Assembly (NCBI GenBank): GCA_964609385.1
Contig: CAZSSM010000090.1
Location: 1-26,627, forward strand
Direction: 5' to 3'
From: CAZSSM01 sp964609385
GTDB taxonomy: Bacteria > Planctomycetota > Planctomycetia > Isosphaerales > Isosphaeraceae
DNA length: 26,627 nt
Below the pieces are notes generated by a model. It was not told the origin of the DNA. It saw nothing but the letters and a program-made list of their open reading frames with translations, and did no database searches. Each line of letters opens with the position of its first letter. Within the stretch, counting starts at the first letter, position 1. Positions 1 to 8,448 of the stretch are shown here, piece after piece. Both the position numbers and the translations under genes were made by a program.

Positions 1-20
1 CCCCAGCCCCCGCCACCCCC

Positions 21-395
21 CTACCCGCACCCACCCCCCCCCCCGCCCCCGCCGCGGCCGCCGCCGCCAGCGCCGCCGCCGCCACCGCCGCCACCGCCGC
101 CGCGACGGAAACCACTGCCACCACCGCCACCGCCGCCGCTACGCGGTTCCCTCGGCCGGGCTTCATTGACCGTCAGACGACGACCCTGGTGGTCCTGGTC
201 GTGGAGTCCATCGATGGCGGCCTGCGCCTCCGACTCATTGCTCATCTCGACAAAGCCGAATCCACGACTTCGGCCCGTCTCTCGATCCTCAACCACTTGG
301 GCGCTGAGGACCTGTCCAAATTCGGAAAACAACTCTTCCAGCTCGGAACTCGTCACGCGGAAGGACAGGTTTCCGACATATAGCTTCTTGCTCAA
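21..395 (-). CDS. RRM-domain, glycine-rich RNA-binding protein
   Basis: This is a single RNA-recognition-motif protein of the Rbp/cold-shock RNA-binding type, presumably cytoplasmic and binding single-stranded RNA. RNP2 (LYVGNL) lies near the N-terminus and RNP1 (RGFGFVEM) about 40 residues later, and the RRM ends near residue 80. The rest is almost pure glycine with a few arginines, like the RGG tails of this family. I start it at the TTG at 395, giving M-SKKLYVGNL as in relatives. A GGGA sits 8 nt upstream of it, but only 2 nt from the alternative TTG at 401. There is no ATG. The stop (21-23) falls just beyond an 11-C run at 34-44; one other frame past that run continues with glycines, so the true C-terminus may differ. 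Family call is sure; the end is not. Confidence 0.9.
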   Translation of the reverse strand: MSKKLYVGNLSFRVTSSELEELFSEFGQVLSAQVVEDRETGRSRGFGFVEMSNESEAQAAIDGLHDQDHQGRRLTVNEARPREPRSGGGGGGGSGFRRGGGGGGGGGGAGGGGRGGGGGGGGCG

Positions 396-1369
396 GGTCA
401 ACGTCCCGGGGAACCTAGCAAACGTAGCCGTGCGTGGTCGATCGTCGGGGGACGAATCAACCGATGACGCACGGAACAGGAACAGAAGGCAAAACCGTCG
501 CCAGAGTTAGGCGTCTCAGAACAGACGTCCCAGCTTGGAATCGATCTCGCCGGTTCGATCCTAGCATTGTCCTCCCGTTAGTAAAAGACCGAGACGAAGA
601 AATTTGAAGGATTTTATGATTACGAGGGCCACGGCGCTTTCGGATGCCGGGGATGGTCGTGCATATGACCGATTCTCCAAGAGACCGGACTCCGACCCGG
701 GATCCTGCCGATTTCCGGGTGAAGCGGGAGACCTCGCACTGTACGACCGCAAGGTTGGCGAGGGCTTGATGGATCGCCGATCGGGACTCGCTAGGAACTG
801 TCTCGTGTGGGTTCGCCCGGGTTTGCTCGCGAGCGATCATCCTTCATATATCCTTCGACAGAGCGGCTTCTCCGCATCTTCGACCCGTCCGGGTCGATCG
901 TCGCTCGGGATGGGCTTATCTCGGTTCCGATCGTCCGACTGGTCCCGCTCTGACGTGTTGTGCTCGATCGACGGAAGAGGCCGCTTGGGAATCATTGCAT
1001 TAGCGAAATGGAATGGTTGTGCCGGAACGTCCTAGCGATTTGATTCGTGCCTGCTAGGATGGAGTCGACCTTACACACTCCCAGGTCCTCGTGATCCAAA
1101 TCGAGTTGACTTCGCATCAATGCCCGTTTGCCTCGAATCTCCCGTTTCACAAGGCATCGGGATGCTGTGCGATCGTTGGGATCGGCACGGCCCGCCTTCG
1201 CGTCGCGTTGTGACGGGCCCCGGGTTCTCTCCGGACCCAACAAGCTACATTGCGAACGCAAATGCCGATTGAAATGTCGATGTCCTGAGTTCTCGAAGAC
1301 GGGTCAGGTCTTGGACTCGGGCGTGGAGGGGTTCCGCCATGCTGGCCTGTCGCGAAGGAGGGACTGAAC
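396..1369. other. Long gene-free divergent intergenic region
   Basis: About 970 bases separate the RRM gene (minus) from the zinc-ribbon gene (plus). Open frames on both strands here have Arg/Ser-rich translations without recognisable motifs and no good ribosome site. A short inverted repeat (stem 880-886/891-897, loop of 4) is present but has no T-tract. It probably holds the promoters of the two divergent genes; I could not pick convincing -35/-10 pairs. Confidence 0.5.
1354..1362 (+). promoter_or_regulatory. Strong Shine-Dalgarno for the zinc-ribbon gene
   Basis: An AAGGAGGG stretch lies 7 nt before the ATG at 1370. It fixes the start ahead of the zinc ribbon rather than at the internal ATG at 1493, which has no comparable site, and so places the TAG at 1460 inside the gene. 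Confidence 0.75.
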
Positions 1370-2461
1370 ATGACGATCCGTGTCGATTGTCCGACCTGTG
1401 GAAAAAGCTATCGGGTGCCCGACGAACTCGCTGGGCGCAAGATCCGTTGCAAAGCCTGCTAGACTGGAGGGATCCTGATCGACCCCGCGCGGATGATCGG
1501 CACTCAAGCGGTTGCAGCTCCGGTCGGAGCTGGGGCGGCTCGGACCGGCTCGGAGCCCCCGCCGATCGCCCCGGGCCTCGATCCCTTCGGCTTCGACGAG
1601 GCCGACGATCGGGCGACGAGGCAGTCCTCAGCAACGGCTCCGCCCCGGTCCGACACCTACGACATGTTTGCCGATGGGGACTTGCAGCCTGCCGCTCCGC
1701 CCTTGCCGCCTCGGCCCAGTTCCATGGGGCAGTCCGGCGCCGTCGAGGATGAAGAGGCCCAACGATCCCGGAGCAAGAGGAAGAAGAGGAAGGGCAAGCG
1801 ACGTCTCTCCGATGAGGGCTCGCCGCTGGAGCCGCTCCGTTGGTTCCTAGGCGGACTCGGGGGCGCCGTGGTCGGCGTGATCCTTTGGGTCGCCGTCGCG
1901 GCGGGCCTCGGCGTCGAGATTGGCTGGATCGCCTCGATCCTCGGTTTCTCTGTGGGCATGGGGGTCCGGTTCGGTTCGGGCGGTTCGATCGGTGCCGGCC
2001 CGGGGATCATCGCCGTCGTGATCGCGATGTTCGCTATCCTGGTGGCCAAATTCGTCTTGGTCGTCGTGTTGTTCGATCGGCTCGCTGAAGATGTGGGTAT
2101 GGGATCCAACGACGTCGACCCGCAATTCTTCGCGACCCGCGACTTGGCCGACGAAATCGCAATGGATCGGGAGGCCCAAGGCCGTCCGATCGCCTGGCCG
2201 CCGGGCGTTCCCGGCATCGACGATGCCTTCGAGCACGACGACTACCCGGATGAGCTTTGGAACGAAGCGGAAGCCGCCTTCGAAGCCTTGACGCCCGAGG
2301 AGCGCCAGGCCCGGCTTTCGTTCTACAGCGAAGCGTCTCGGGAAAACGCGAAGGGGGTCCTCGTCATGGTCTTTTTCCTCGCGTCCCTCTTCAACTTGTT
2401 CAACTTGCTCTGGTTCGGCTTGGCCGGGTACGCGGCCTACCGGACCGGCTGTGGCGAGTGA
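1370..2461 (+). pseudogene. Zinc-ribbon multi-pass membrane protein with in-frame TAG
   Basis: The reading frame begins with a planctomycete zinc ribbon (C7, C10, C27, C30; CPTCGKSYRVPDELAG). It meets TAG at 1460-1462 directly after C30 and continues open in the same frame for another 333 codons to a TGA at 2461. After the stop come a Pro/Ala-rich linker and a Lys/Arg-rich stretch. A cluster of hydrophobic helices (about 1843-2080) follows, including GWIASILGFSVGMGVRFGSG, a Gly-rich membrane pattern I associate with planctomycete proteins of this build. Then come an acidic soluble segment with an LTPEERQARL motif and a last membrane helix near 2365-2440. Zinc ribbon, linker and membrane helices in one chain are normal for these proteins, so the TAG looks like a CAG-to-TAG change, a sequence error or, less likely, readthrough. 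The function of the family is unknown to me. Confidence 0.7.
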
Positions 2462-2677
2462 GCGGATCGGGTTGGTCCTCCGCATGGGATCCGTCGTCCA
2501 CGTCCCTCGACGGATCCCGCTCTTCCAGCCTCGCTGGCAGCCGATCGGATTCCCGACATCTCGAGGGCGATCATCGGGACCAATATCGGGTATGGTCGGG
2601 CGAAGCGCCTCATAGGGCGGGTATGGACGTTGCCTGCGCATTCCCTGATTTGATGGCGAGACCCGAAGGGACGAACG

Positions 2678-3001
2678 ATGCTGACCGAAATCTTCTCCAA
2701 GCTAGACGGCGACCAAATTGTGGGGATCGCCGCGATCATGGTCGCGATTCCGTTTGGAACGATGATGGTTCTGGGGATCGTGTGGGTGGCCGAGTCAACC
2801 AAGCGGCGGATTGCCGAGGATTGGCTCCAGACGCGTCGCGAGATGGCGAGCCACGGATACAGCGTCGAGGACATCGAGCGCCTGGTGCCATATCCCGACG
2901 AGCGGGCCAACAAGATCGCCTACCGCAACGCGAAGGCGCGATCCAACTCGCGATCCGATGTCGACGGCCGCGCCAAGCCCGCCGGCATCGCCGAGATCTG
3001 A
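2678..3001 (+). CDS. Small single-pass membrane protein, unknown function
   Basis: This 107-residue protein has one strong membrane helix at about residues 14-38 (VGIAAIMVAIPFGTMMVLGI). A charged region with helical character follows (AESTKRRIAEDWLQTRREMA), and the tail is polar and Ser/Arg-rich. An AAGGGA ribosome site lies 6 nt before the ATG. The overall plan (short periplasmic end, one helix, cytoplasmic amphipathic helix) recalls PspB-like proteins, but I see no real sequence match and do not claim it. It follows the zinc-ribbon gene on the same strand after about 215 bases, and the next coding remnant is convergent. Confidence 0.7.
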   Translation: MLTEIFSKLDGDQIVGIAAIMVAIPFGTMMVLGIVWVAESTKRRIAEDWLQTRREMASHGYSVEDIERLVPYPDERANKIAYRNAKARSNSRSDVDGRAKPAGIAEI

Positions 3002-3058
3002 TCGCATCGTCGCAACGAACAGACATCACCTCTCGGCCTACACTCGCCCAGACCTGGC

Positions 3059-3093
3059 TCGCGACCACACACGGAACTCGGTGGTGGTCGCGA
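3059..3093. terminator. Inverted repeat between convergent genes
   Basis: A perfect 10-bp stem (3059-3068 with 3084-3093) encloses a 15-nt loop. It sits between the end of the small membrane protein gene and the end of the minus-strand TPR remnant. Neither side has a T-tract, so an intrinsic terminator is possible but not certain. Confidence 0.4.
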
Positions 3094-3108
3094 TCGACAG
3101 TCCCCGTT

Positions 3109-3498
3109 TCATTGGGGTAGTTGAGCGGCACCCCGCGCGACATCGCGGGTCGGCAGCGGAAGGCCCGCCTGGAACTCGCCCCGATTCCGGAGCGGATCGA
3201 GGTCCGAGTCCTGCTGAAGCTCACCATACTTGCGGCCGATGTCGAAGTAGCCCCGCCCGGCAATCTGCTGGAGCAGCTCGAGGGCACGCTTCAGACGACG
3301 TTCACGCTCGACACCCTCGGCAGCACGCCCGGCCAGCGAGTACGCGCACGCCGCGTTGTAGACCGCCGCGTCGCTGACCCCCTCGATCCCGATCAGCATC
3401 TCGGCCATCTCGATGGCGTGCTCATGGTCGGCGTCCGGACCCCGGGACCACGGCATCGTCGACTGGTGGACCTCGGCGAGCTGCCTGATGATTGGCAA
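3109..3498 (-). pseudogene. C-terminal TPR remnant of a planctomycete Ser/Thr kinase
   Basis: The translation contains AAVYNAACAYSLAGRA, RRLKRALELLQQIAGRGYFD and DSDLDPLRNRGEF. This run of elements is the usual C-terminal end of the large planctomycete kinases and WD40/TPR proteins that close with a TPR array. The kinase domain and most repeats are missing. The only in-frame start is a TTG without a ribosome site, and upstream lies AT-rich sequence. The last ~20 residues (after GEFQ) no longer look like the family. It is best read as the 3' stub of a gene about ten times longer, left after a deletion. The remnant still has ordinary GC content and few changes, so the loss may be recent. Confidence 0.6.
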
Positions 3499-3600
3499 AA
3501 AATCAGAAGCAAAATCTTCGGCTCTACCTTATATTAATGTGTGCATTTTTTAGGGTAGTGCACGTATTCGCTATGGTAAAAAAGGATTCCGTATATCGGT
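3491..3600. other. AT-rich scar between two broken genes
   Basis: These 110 bases hold 40 G or C by hand count (about 36%), against clearly GC-rich flanks. The segment contains several A or T runs of five or six. It lies exactly where the kinase remnant loses its upstream part and where the neighbouring frameshifted gene ends, so it is likely a deletion or insertion junction rather than coding DNA. No inverted repeats of an insertion sequence were seen. Confidence 0.5.
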
Positions 3601-3980
3601 CTAGCATGAGGTTGGAGAATACCAACAAGATCAGGATGTCTGCTTCGCTCGGGTGGCGGTCCGGTTCTCGAGGGCTCATCTCTCGCCTGAGCTCCCAGGC
3701 TCGAGTTAGATGCTCTATGCCCACACGCATGAGGTCCGGGTCGTTCAGGATCTTGGTGTATCTTGAATCGATGGATGTGCTCGCGAAACCGTTCCAGGGA
3801 GAGATGGAGCAGGTCGCCGGTTTCCAGGTCGTGGATGCGATGCCCATGGAGGATATGCCGGGTGACCCCCTCCAGGTCGCGGTACTTCGCCTCGACCAGG
3901 CGATTCCAGCCGTCCGGGTCGCGCCGGGCAATGGCAGTGAAGACGTCGTCGTAGAACGCGGTGCCGGTCACGGTGGACAT
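3524..3980 (-). pseudogene. Frameshifted gene, possibly ECF-sigma-like
   Basis: Translation starts at an ATG at 3980 with an AAGAGGG site 9 nt upstream. Frame one reads MSTVTGTAFYDDVFTAIARR and on to LERFREHIHRF; coding character then moves by one base, near 3755-3765, into RYTKILNDPDLMRVGIEHL and HPSEADILILLVFSN, ending at 3524. The first 70 residues have the spacing and pattern of a sigma region 2 (AIARRDPDGWNRLVE then TGDLLHLSLERF), and a sigma gene beside a kinase is common in planctomycetes. The likeness is weak, and it could be an unrelated helical protein. The last ~25 codons lie in AT-rich sequence and may be read-through past the original end. Confidence 0.45.
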
Positions 3981-4169
3981 GTTGCGATACCCTCTTGATG
4001 TGGGGGATCATCTCAGTCGGTGATCTCCGAGAGCGGAGGTATACCGGAAAAGTAATCCAAATCGATGGAAAATACCAGCGTCGGTTCTCGTTAGGTCTTC
4101 CAGAGGGAGGACGTCGATTCGACTCGGTGTCCGATCGCTTCGTTTCTCTGGAGGATAGGGGCCGACAAG

Positions 4170-4589
4170 TTGAACGTTATTCGACTCCGGCGATACTCGA
4201 GATTGTTACTGCACTTAGGTTTTGTCTCATTGGTCTGGTGGATCGTGTATGATCGGAGCGGAATGGGCATGGGACCGCGGGTCGATATCGAGTCGATGAT
4301 CTATGCGGCGATGATCGGGATGATCGTCGTGACGAGTTGGTTGGCGATGATGGCGATCGCGTGGTCGATCGAGGATCGGCATAGCTCTCAGAGGCGGACA
4401 TCGCAGGACGATCTCGGGTTGCTGGGCGCCATCCCGATGGAAAATCGGTGGGTTCCCAGCTCTGATCAGCTCAATGATGAAGATGTCGGAGAGATCATGC
4501 TGATCGTCGAAGAAGACGATTTCGGCAATCGGTTGCGCTATCACCCGATACCATGTCCAGAAAGAGAATTGGTAGAATTGGCTCTTTGA
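4170..4589 (+). CDS. Possible two-helix membrane protein, unknown
   Basis: The 139-residue frame has two hydrophobic helices (about residues 10-26, LLLHLGFVSLVWWIVY, and 41-63, MIYAAMIGMIVVTSWLAMMA). A soluble acidic tail follows (NDEDVGEIMLIVEEDDFGN) with a motif-like end, CPERELVELAL. The start is a TTG at 4170 with a GGGG 8 nt upstream; a shorter form could begin at the ATG near 4263 but would lose the first helix. Hydrophobic segments flanked by charges and an organised tail favour a real gene over chance. I recognise no family. Confidence 0.45.
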   Translation: MNVIRLRRYSRLLLHLGFVSLVWWIVYDRSGMGMGPRVDIESMIYAAMIGMIVVTSWLAMMAIAWSIEDRHSSQRRTSQDDLGLLGAIPMENRWVPSSDQLNDEDVGEIMLIVEEDDFGNRLRYHPIPCPERELVELAL

Positions 4590-4848
4590 TCTGACTGGAT
4601 ATGCCGTTCATCGAACGATGTCTTGCAAGAAACCACGATTCTGAGCTCGAATAAAATTTTTGAGACGAAAATTTCGGACATGAGATTCGTTAGGTCTGGG
4701 GGGGGCGTCCTCGGTCGGCAACCGTGCCAGCCGTCGGGTCGTTCCCCTGATCGGTTTCTTCCCGCTGTCTGCCGTCCTCTTCCTGACCAACACACCACGT
4801 GTTATCGGGTCCCACCTCCATCAACCCCTTCGATCGAAGCGAGATCCC

Positions 4849-5595
4849 ATGCCATTGACACGATTGATCATCTTGTCAACGATCCTACCCTTTGTCCTGA
4901 TCGCATACCTTGCCCCGGCGTCTGCCGCGATCGCTCCGCCGACCCCGACCCCGGAGGATCCGGGTTCCGCGACGCCCGACCCGATCGACAAGGCCGAGGC
5001 GGTCCTGGAAGTCCACGGTTTGGTCAAGCGGGGCGCCGTCTATGTGATCCCGGGCCTGCAGAAGCAGGTCGTCGGCACGCACCAGGAGTTCGACCGGATG
5101 ATGGGTCAGGTCCGGGACCTGAGTGTCGCCGTCGGCCGGCTCGATGCGATCCGCGCCGAGATCAAGGCCGGCGAGCAGATGTTGGCCGAAAAGGAGAGCT
5201 ACCTGACTTTCCTCCACAATCATAGGAGATTTAGCTGGCAAGCCAGCGATATCCACGCGCGGATCATTGTCGCTCGACGCGAGAGGGACCTCATTGTTCA
5301 GAAGCTCGATCGGCTCCGCAAGAGCCTGCCGTCACAAGCCCGGGAGCGGGGGATCCGCGAACAGTTGGCTTACGCCACGAGCAACCTGAACGACCAGGGG
5401 AATGCGTTGCGGCGCGCCATCCGGGAATATCACGCCGGGCACACGGAAGCGTCGCAGATCCCCGAGGTGGCCGAGGCACTCGAGACGATCAAGCGGTTGA
5501 AGACGGCTCGCCCGCGCATCGGCGAATCGTCCGTCGTCAGACGCATCGAGATCCGGTTCGGGAAGATCGAGAAGACGTTGCGGCGAGCCGGATGA
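4849..5595 (+). CDS. Secreted coiled-coil protein, planctomycete family
   Basis: The protein has a signal peptide (hydrophobic residues 6-20, then APASAA) and a Pro/Thr-rich linker. A small conserved element follows, LEVHGLVKRGAVYVIPG, then long helical, charged segments up to the C-terminus (248 residues). I recall secreted planctomycete proteins with the same order: a 'long form/short label' element of type GLxxxGxxYVLxxE, then coiled coil. It is probably periplasmic; no catalytic motif is visible. The ribosome site is weak. It is followed at once by a clear terminator shared with the convergent helicase gene, so it is most likely monocistronic. Confidence 0.75.
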   Translation: MPLTRLIILSTILPFVLIAYLAPASAAIAPPTPTPEDPGSATPDPIDKAEAVLEVHGLVKRGAVYVIPGLQKQVVGTHQEFDRMMGQVRDLSVAVGRLDAIRAEIKAGEQMLAEKESYLTFLHNHRRFSWQASDIHARIIVARRERDLIVQKLDRLRKSLPSQARERGIREQLAYATSNLNDQGNALRRAIREYHAGHTEASQIPEVAEALETIKRLKTARPRIGESSVVRRIEIRFGKIEKTLRRAG

Positions 5596-5623
5596 TCCGA
5601 TCTGTCCTCTGCTCCGGCTCACG

Positions 5624-5647
5624 AGGCCGTCGCAGGTGCGACGGCCT
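5624..5647. terminator. Bidirectional intrinsic terminator
   Basis: A perfect 10-bp GC-rich stem (5624-5633 with 5638-5647) has a 4-nt AGGT loop. It is followed by TTC on the plus strand and lies between two convergent genes ending at 5595 and 5671. It is the best hairpin terminator in the window. Confidence 0.7.
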
Positions 5648-5670
5648 TTCGGTCTCCGATGAACGTCAGC

Positions 5671-8448
5671 TCAAGAGGGCTCGTCGTCGCCCGACCCATC
5701 CGAGGCGTGGCGCAGGGTCTGGGCGAAGGTCTCGAGGAGGTCGGCCAGGGCGGCACCCGATTCGCCGGGCGCGTCGATGGTCAAGCCACCGTCGGGACGT
5801 CGTTTGATCTGCAACTGGCCGAGTACGTTGGTAGCCACCGGTCTCGATCGTGGTCGGGTCTGGGTCGGGTCGGGCTCGTCGAACTCGGGGGGCTTCCCGC
5901 CCGTCTCGTTGGACGTGCCCTGGCCATCGTCCTCCGAATGCCCCGGTCCCCCATCGGCTCCGATCCCTTCGGATGACCCGGTTTTCGGCGCATCGTCTTG
6001 GTCGTCTACGGCTTCGTCGGGGACATCGGTGCGTTGGAGGATGGCGTCGATCCGCTCGTCGACCACGTCGATGTCGGCGTCGCCTTCGGGCTCGTCGTCG
6101 GGAGCGGGTTGGTGTTCCTCGTTGATCAGCAAGCGGACCTGCGAGAGGAACGAGCTGGACGACTCATAGCTGATCGCGTCGGCGGTCCCATCGAAGAGTC
6201 CAGCGAAGAGGGCCTGTTTGGAGGCGACCAGCCCAGCGATCCGCGCCTCGATCCCCTCCTCGGTGATCAGGTTGTAGACGTCGATGGGCTGATCCTGACC
6301 GATCCGATAGATGCGGCCGATCCGCTGTTCGAGGACGGCGGGGTTCCAGGGTAGTTCGAGGTTGATCACGCAGTTGGCGGCGCGTTGGAGGTTGAGCCCG
6401 ACGCCCCCGGCGTCGCTGGCGAAGAGGATCCGGAAGTCCGGCTGGTCGTGAAAGGCGATCAGGTTTGCGTCGCGCCGTTGCCGACGCTCAGCGCCGGTAA
6501 AGAAGCCGGCCTCCAGCCCATGGTCGGCCAGCAGGTCGGAGAGGGCCCAGCAGGCCAGGCGGAGCATCCGCCGCCATTGGCTGAAGACGACCACCTTGCG
6601 GCCCTGGTCCAACACGATCTGGCGGATCAGGTCGCGGAAGACCAGCAGCTTCGGGCTGTTCAACGACTTCAAGAACTCGTCATTAACGGTCGTTTGTTTC
6701 TTGAGATCGGGCCAGACGTTGAGGAAATCGAGCTGGGCGAGGCCGTTGGAGATGATGCGCTGCGAGGTCAGCAGGCTCATCAGGCGGAGGAACTCCTCGC
6801 GACGCAGGGGGCGGTGCGCCGAGGCGGCCAGCAGCCGGGCGATCGGCAAGGCCAAGGCGTCGTGCTCTTCGCGCTGGGCTTCAACCATCTCCACGGGTAC
6901 GCGGATGTCGGTCCGCGGTGGAAGCTGCGCGATGACGTCGCGACGGATCCGACGCACCATGACGTTTTGGAGCCGGGTCCGGATCGTCTCCAGGTTCCGC
7001 GCCCCGACAACCTCGCGCGCTGGCTTCGCACCCCCGGAGGAAGCGTCGGCGTAGGTAGCGTGCCAGGCTCCTAGCCGCCACTTCGGCTCCAGGGCGAACG
7101 GGTCGACCCACTCGACGATCGAGGCCAGCTCGTCGAGACGGTTCTCCATCGGCGTGCCGGTCAGGACCAGTCGGTAGGACGGCCCAAGCGTCTTGACCTG
7201 CTGGGCCGTCTTGGTCGCCCAGTTCTTGATCCGCTGTGCCTCGTCGAGCACGACGATCCCGGGATCCCAGTCGTGGACCTCGTCGTAGTCGCGGAGCAAC
7301 TGCTCGTAATTCATGATCAGGAACCCGTCGCGGCAACGACGGATCGTCGCGCGACGCTCTTCGGGCGGGCCGTCGACGATCTCCACTGGCGTGTCACTGA
7401 AGGCATGCCATTCCCGCTGCCACTGCGGCTTGAGGCTGGCCGGCACCAGGATCAGGCCCCGCGTCACGCGGCCAAGCCGGTATAGAGCGTCGCACGAGGC
7501 GATCGCTTGGGCCGTCTTGCCCAGGCCCATGTCGTCGGCCAGGATCAGCCGAGTTCCTCGGATCAACCTCTCGACCGACTCGACCTGGTACGGATACAAG
7601 GGCCGACTCATCTGCCGGAGAGCTTTGCGGAGGTCGGAGCGGGTGATCGTTGCCTCGAGGCGCCGGGTCAGCTCGGTATGTTCCTGATGGAGCCGTGCCT
7701 CGAGGCTCGGGTCGGCCGCATCGCCCTCGGCCTTGAGGGCCTTGAGGAGCGTTTCGACCAACTCGCGACGGCGCTCGGGACGTTGCGGGGCGGTGTTCCG
7801 GAGTTCCCGTGTGTCGTCTTCGCGGCGGCGGAAGTACGGACGGAGTTCGTCGGCGATCGCACGCCACTTGGCGTGGCCGTTGTCGGTCGCGAAGGGTCGC
7901 CAACGGATCCCGTCCATCCAGTCGCCGGGCCCGAGGAACGGGCGGTACGGCTCCCAGAACAGACCGGATCGAGTCCTCTGGGTCTCGTGGTCCTGGTATG
8001 CCCGCTTGACCCGGCCCGGCTTCTCGTGAATCCACTCGAGGATTGCCCAGCCGTGCTTGCAGATCCCTAAGCTGCTCCGGAGGTAGTCGGGGCAGTCGCA
8101 GCGGACCACCAGCGGATCCAGCGATTCGAGGAGTGTCCGGTACGGTCGGGGATCGCGGGTGCCGAGCTTGCGTGTTCGAAAGAGGCCCAGGACGCCGCCG
8201 TTGCCCGGCCGGACAGCGATCCGCAGCTCCTCATCACGTGCCGAGGCGACCCGCCGGAGGGCCGCCGCCAACGCCTCGGTCCGGACCGGCCAGTCGTCCG
8301 GCGCGCAACGCTCCAGGACGTGCCGGACCAGCAACCCGGCCGGGACCGGATCGATCTTGCCCAAGGCGCGGTCGACCAGCATCCGATACGCCTCGGTCTG
8401 CTCGATCGGCCTCGGCTCCAATTCCACAAGCTCGTTGATGGTGCTCAT
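5671..8448 (-). CDS. SWIM zinc-finger SNF2-family DNA helicase/ATPase
   Basis: This 925-residue SNF2/Rad54-like double-stranded-DNA translocase would use ATP to move on DNA or remodel bound protein. An N-terminal SWIM finger (C117, C119, C130, H132; CDCPDY ... CKH) is followed by the SNF2 core. The core has Walker A DDMGLGKT (305-312), DEAQ (402-405), motif III LTGTPMEN (429-436), motif V SDAGGVGLNLQ (678-688) and motif VI QRIGRIYRIGQ (708-718). From about 780 the chain is acidic and likely disordered, ending in a small conserved-looking block (VLGQLQIKRRPDGGLTID). All core motifs are intact. The ATG at 8448 lacks a clear Shine-Dalgarno. It stands alone, without nuclease, methylase or toxin neighbours, so I do not call it a defence gene. 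Confidence 0.95.
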   Translation of the reverse strand: MSTINELVELEPRPIEQTEAYRMLVDRALGKIDPVPAGLLVRHVLERCAPDDWPVRTEALAAALRRVASARDEELRIAVRPGNGGVLGLFRTRKLGTRDPRPYRTLLESLDPLVVRCDCPDYLRSSLGICKHGWAILEWIHEKPGRVKRAYQDHETQRTRSGLFWEPYRPFLGPGDWMDGIRWRPFATDNGHAKWRAIADELRPYFRRREDDTRELRNTAPQRPERRRELVETLLKALKAEGDAADPSLEARLHQEHTELTRRLEATITRSDLRKALRQMSRPLYPYQVESVERLIRGTRLILADDMGLGKTAQAIASCDALYRLGRVTRGLILVPASLKPQWQREWHAFSDTPVEIVDGPPEERRATIRRCRDGFLIMNYEQLLRDYDEVHDWDPGIVVLDEAQRIKNWATKTAQQVKTLGPSYRLVLTGTPMENRLDELASIVEWVDPFALEPKWRLGAWHATYADASSGGAKPAREVVGARNLETIRTRLQNVMVRRIRRDVIAQLPPRTDIRVPVEMVEAQREEHDALALPIARLLAASAHRPLRREEFLRLMSLLTSQRIISNGLAQLDFLNVWPDLKKQTTVNDEFLKSLNSPKLLVFRDLIRQIVLDQGRKVVVFSQWRRMLRLACWALSDLLADHGLEAGFFTGAERRQRRDANLIAFHDQPDFRILFASDAGGVGLNLQRAANCVINLELPWNPAVLEQRIGRIYRIGQDQPIDVYNLITEEGIEARIAGLVASKQALFAGLFDGTADAISYESSSSFLSQVRLLINEEHQPAPDDEPEGDADIDVVDERIDAILQRTDVPDEAVDDQDDAPKTGSSEGIGADGGPGHSEDDGQGTSNETGGKPPEFDEPDPTQTRPRSRPVATNVLGQLQIKRRPDGGLTIDAPGESGAALADLLETFAQTLRHASDGSGDDEPS

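Noticed and set aside
1..130. C-rich repetitive sequence that could be taken for a repeat array
   Set aside because: It encodes the glycine tail of the RRM protein; there are no spacer-repeat units.
457..1035. Overlapping frames on both strands in the first long gap (457-840 minus, 604-1035 plus)
   Set aside because: There is no ribosome site and no domain; composition is that of chance frames in GC-rich DNA.
1847..2641. 264-codon minus-strand open frame opposite the zinc-ribbon membrane gene
   Set aside because: Its translation is Arg/Asp/Gly-rich with no motif and lies antisense to a frame with clear membrane helices; it is a high-GC shadow frame.
4666..4676. CGAAAATTTCG, similar to the palindrome CGAAATTTCG at 13650
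   Set aside because: Two short AT-type palindromes in AT-rich gaps are expected by chance; no shared flanks.
6385..7074. 229-codon plus-strand open frame
   Set aside because: It lies entirely inside the SNF2 gene on the opposite strand; the helicase motifs decide the strand.
5671..8448. SNF2 helicase as part of a defence island
   Set aside because: No nuclease, methyltransferase, toxin or integrase neighbours; flanked by ordinary planctomycete genes.
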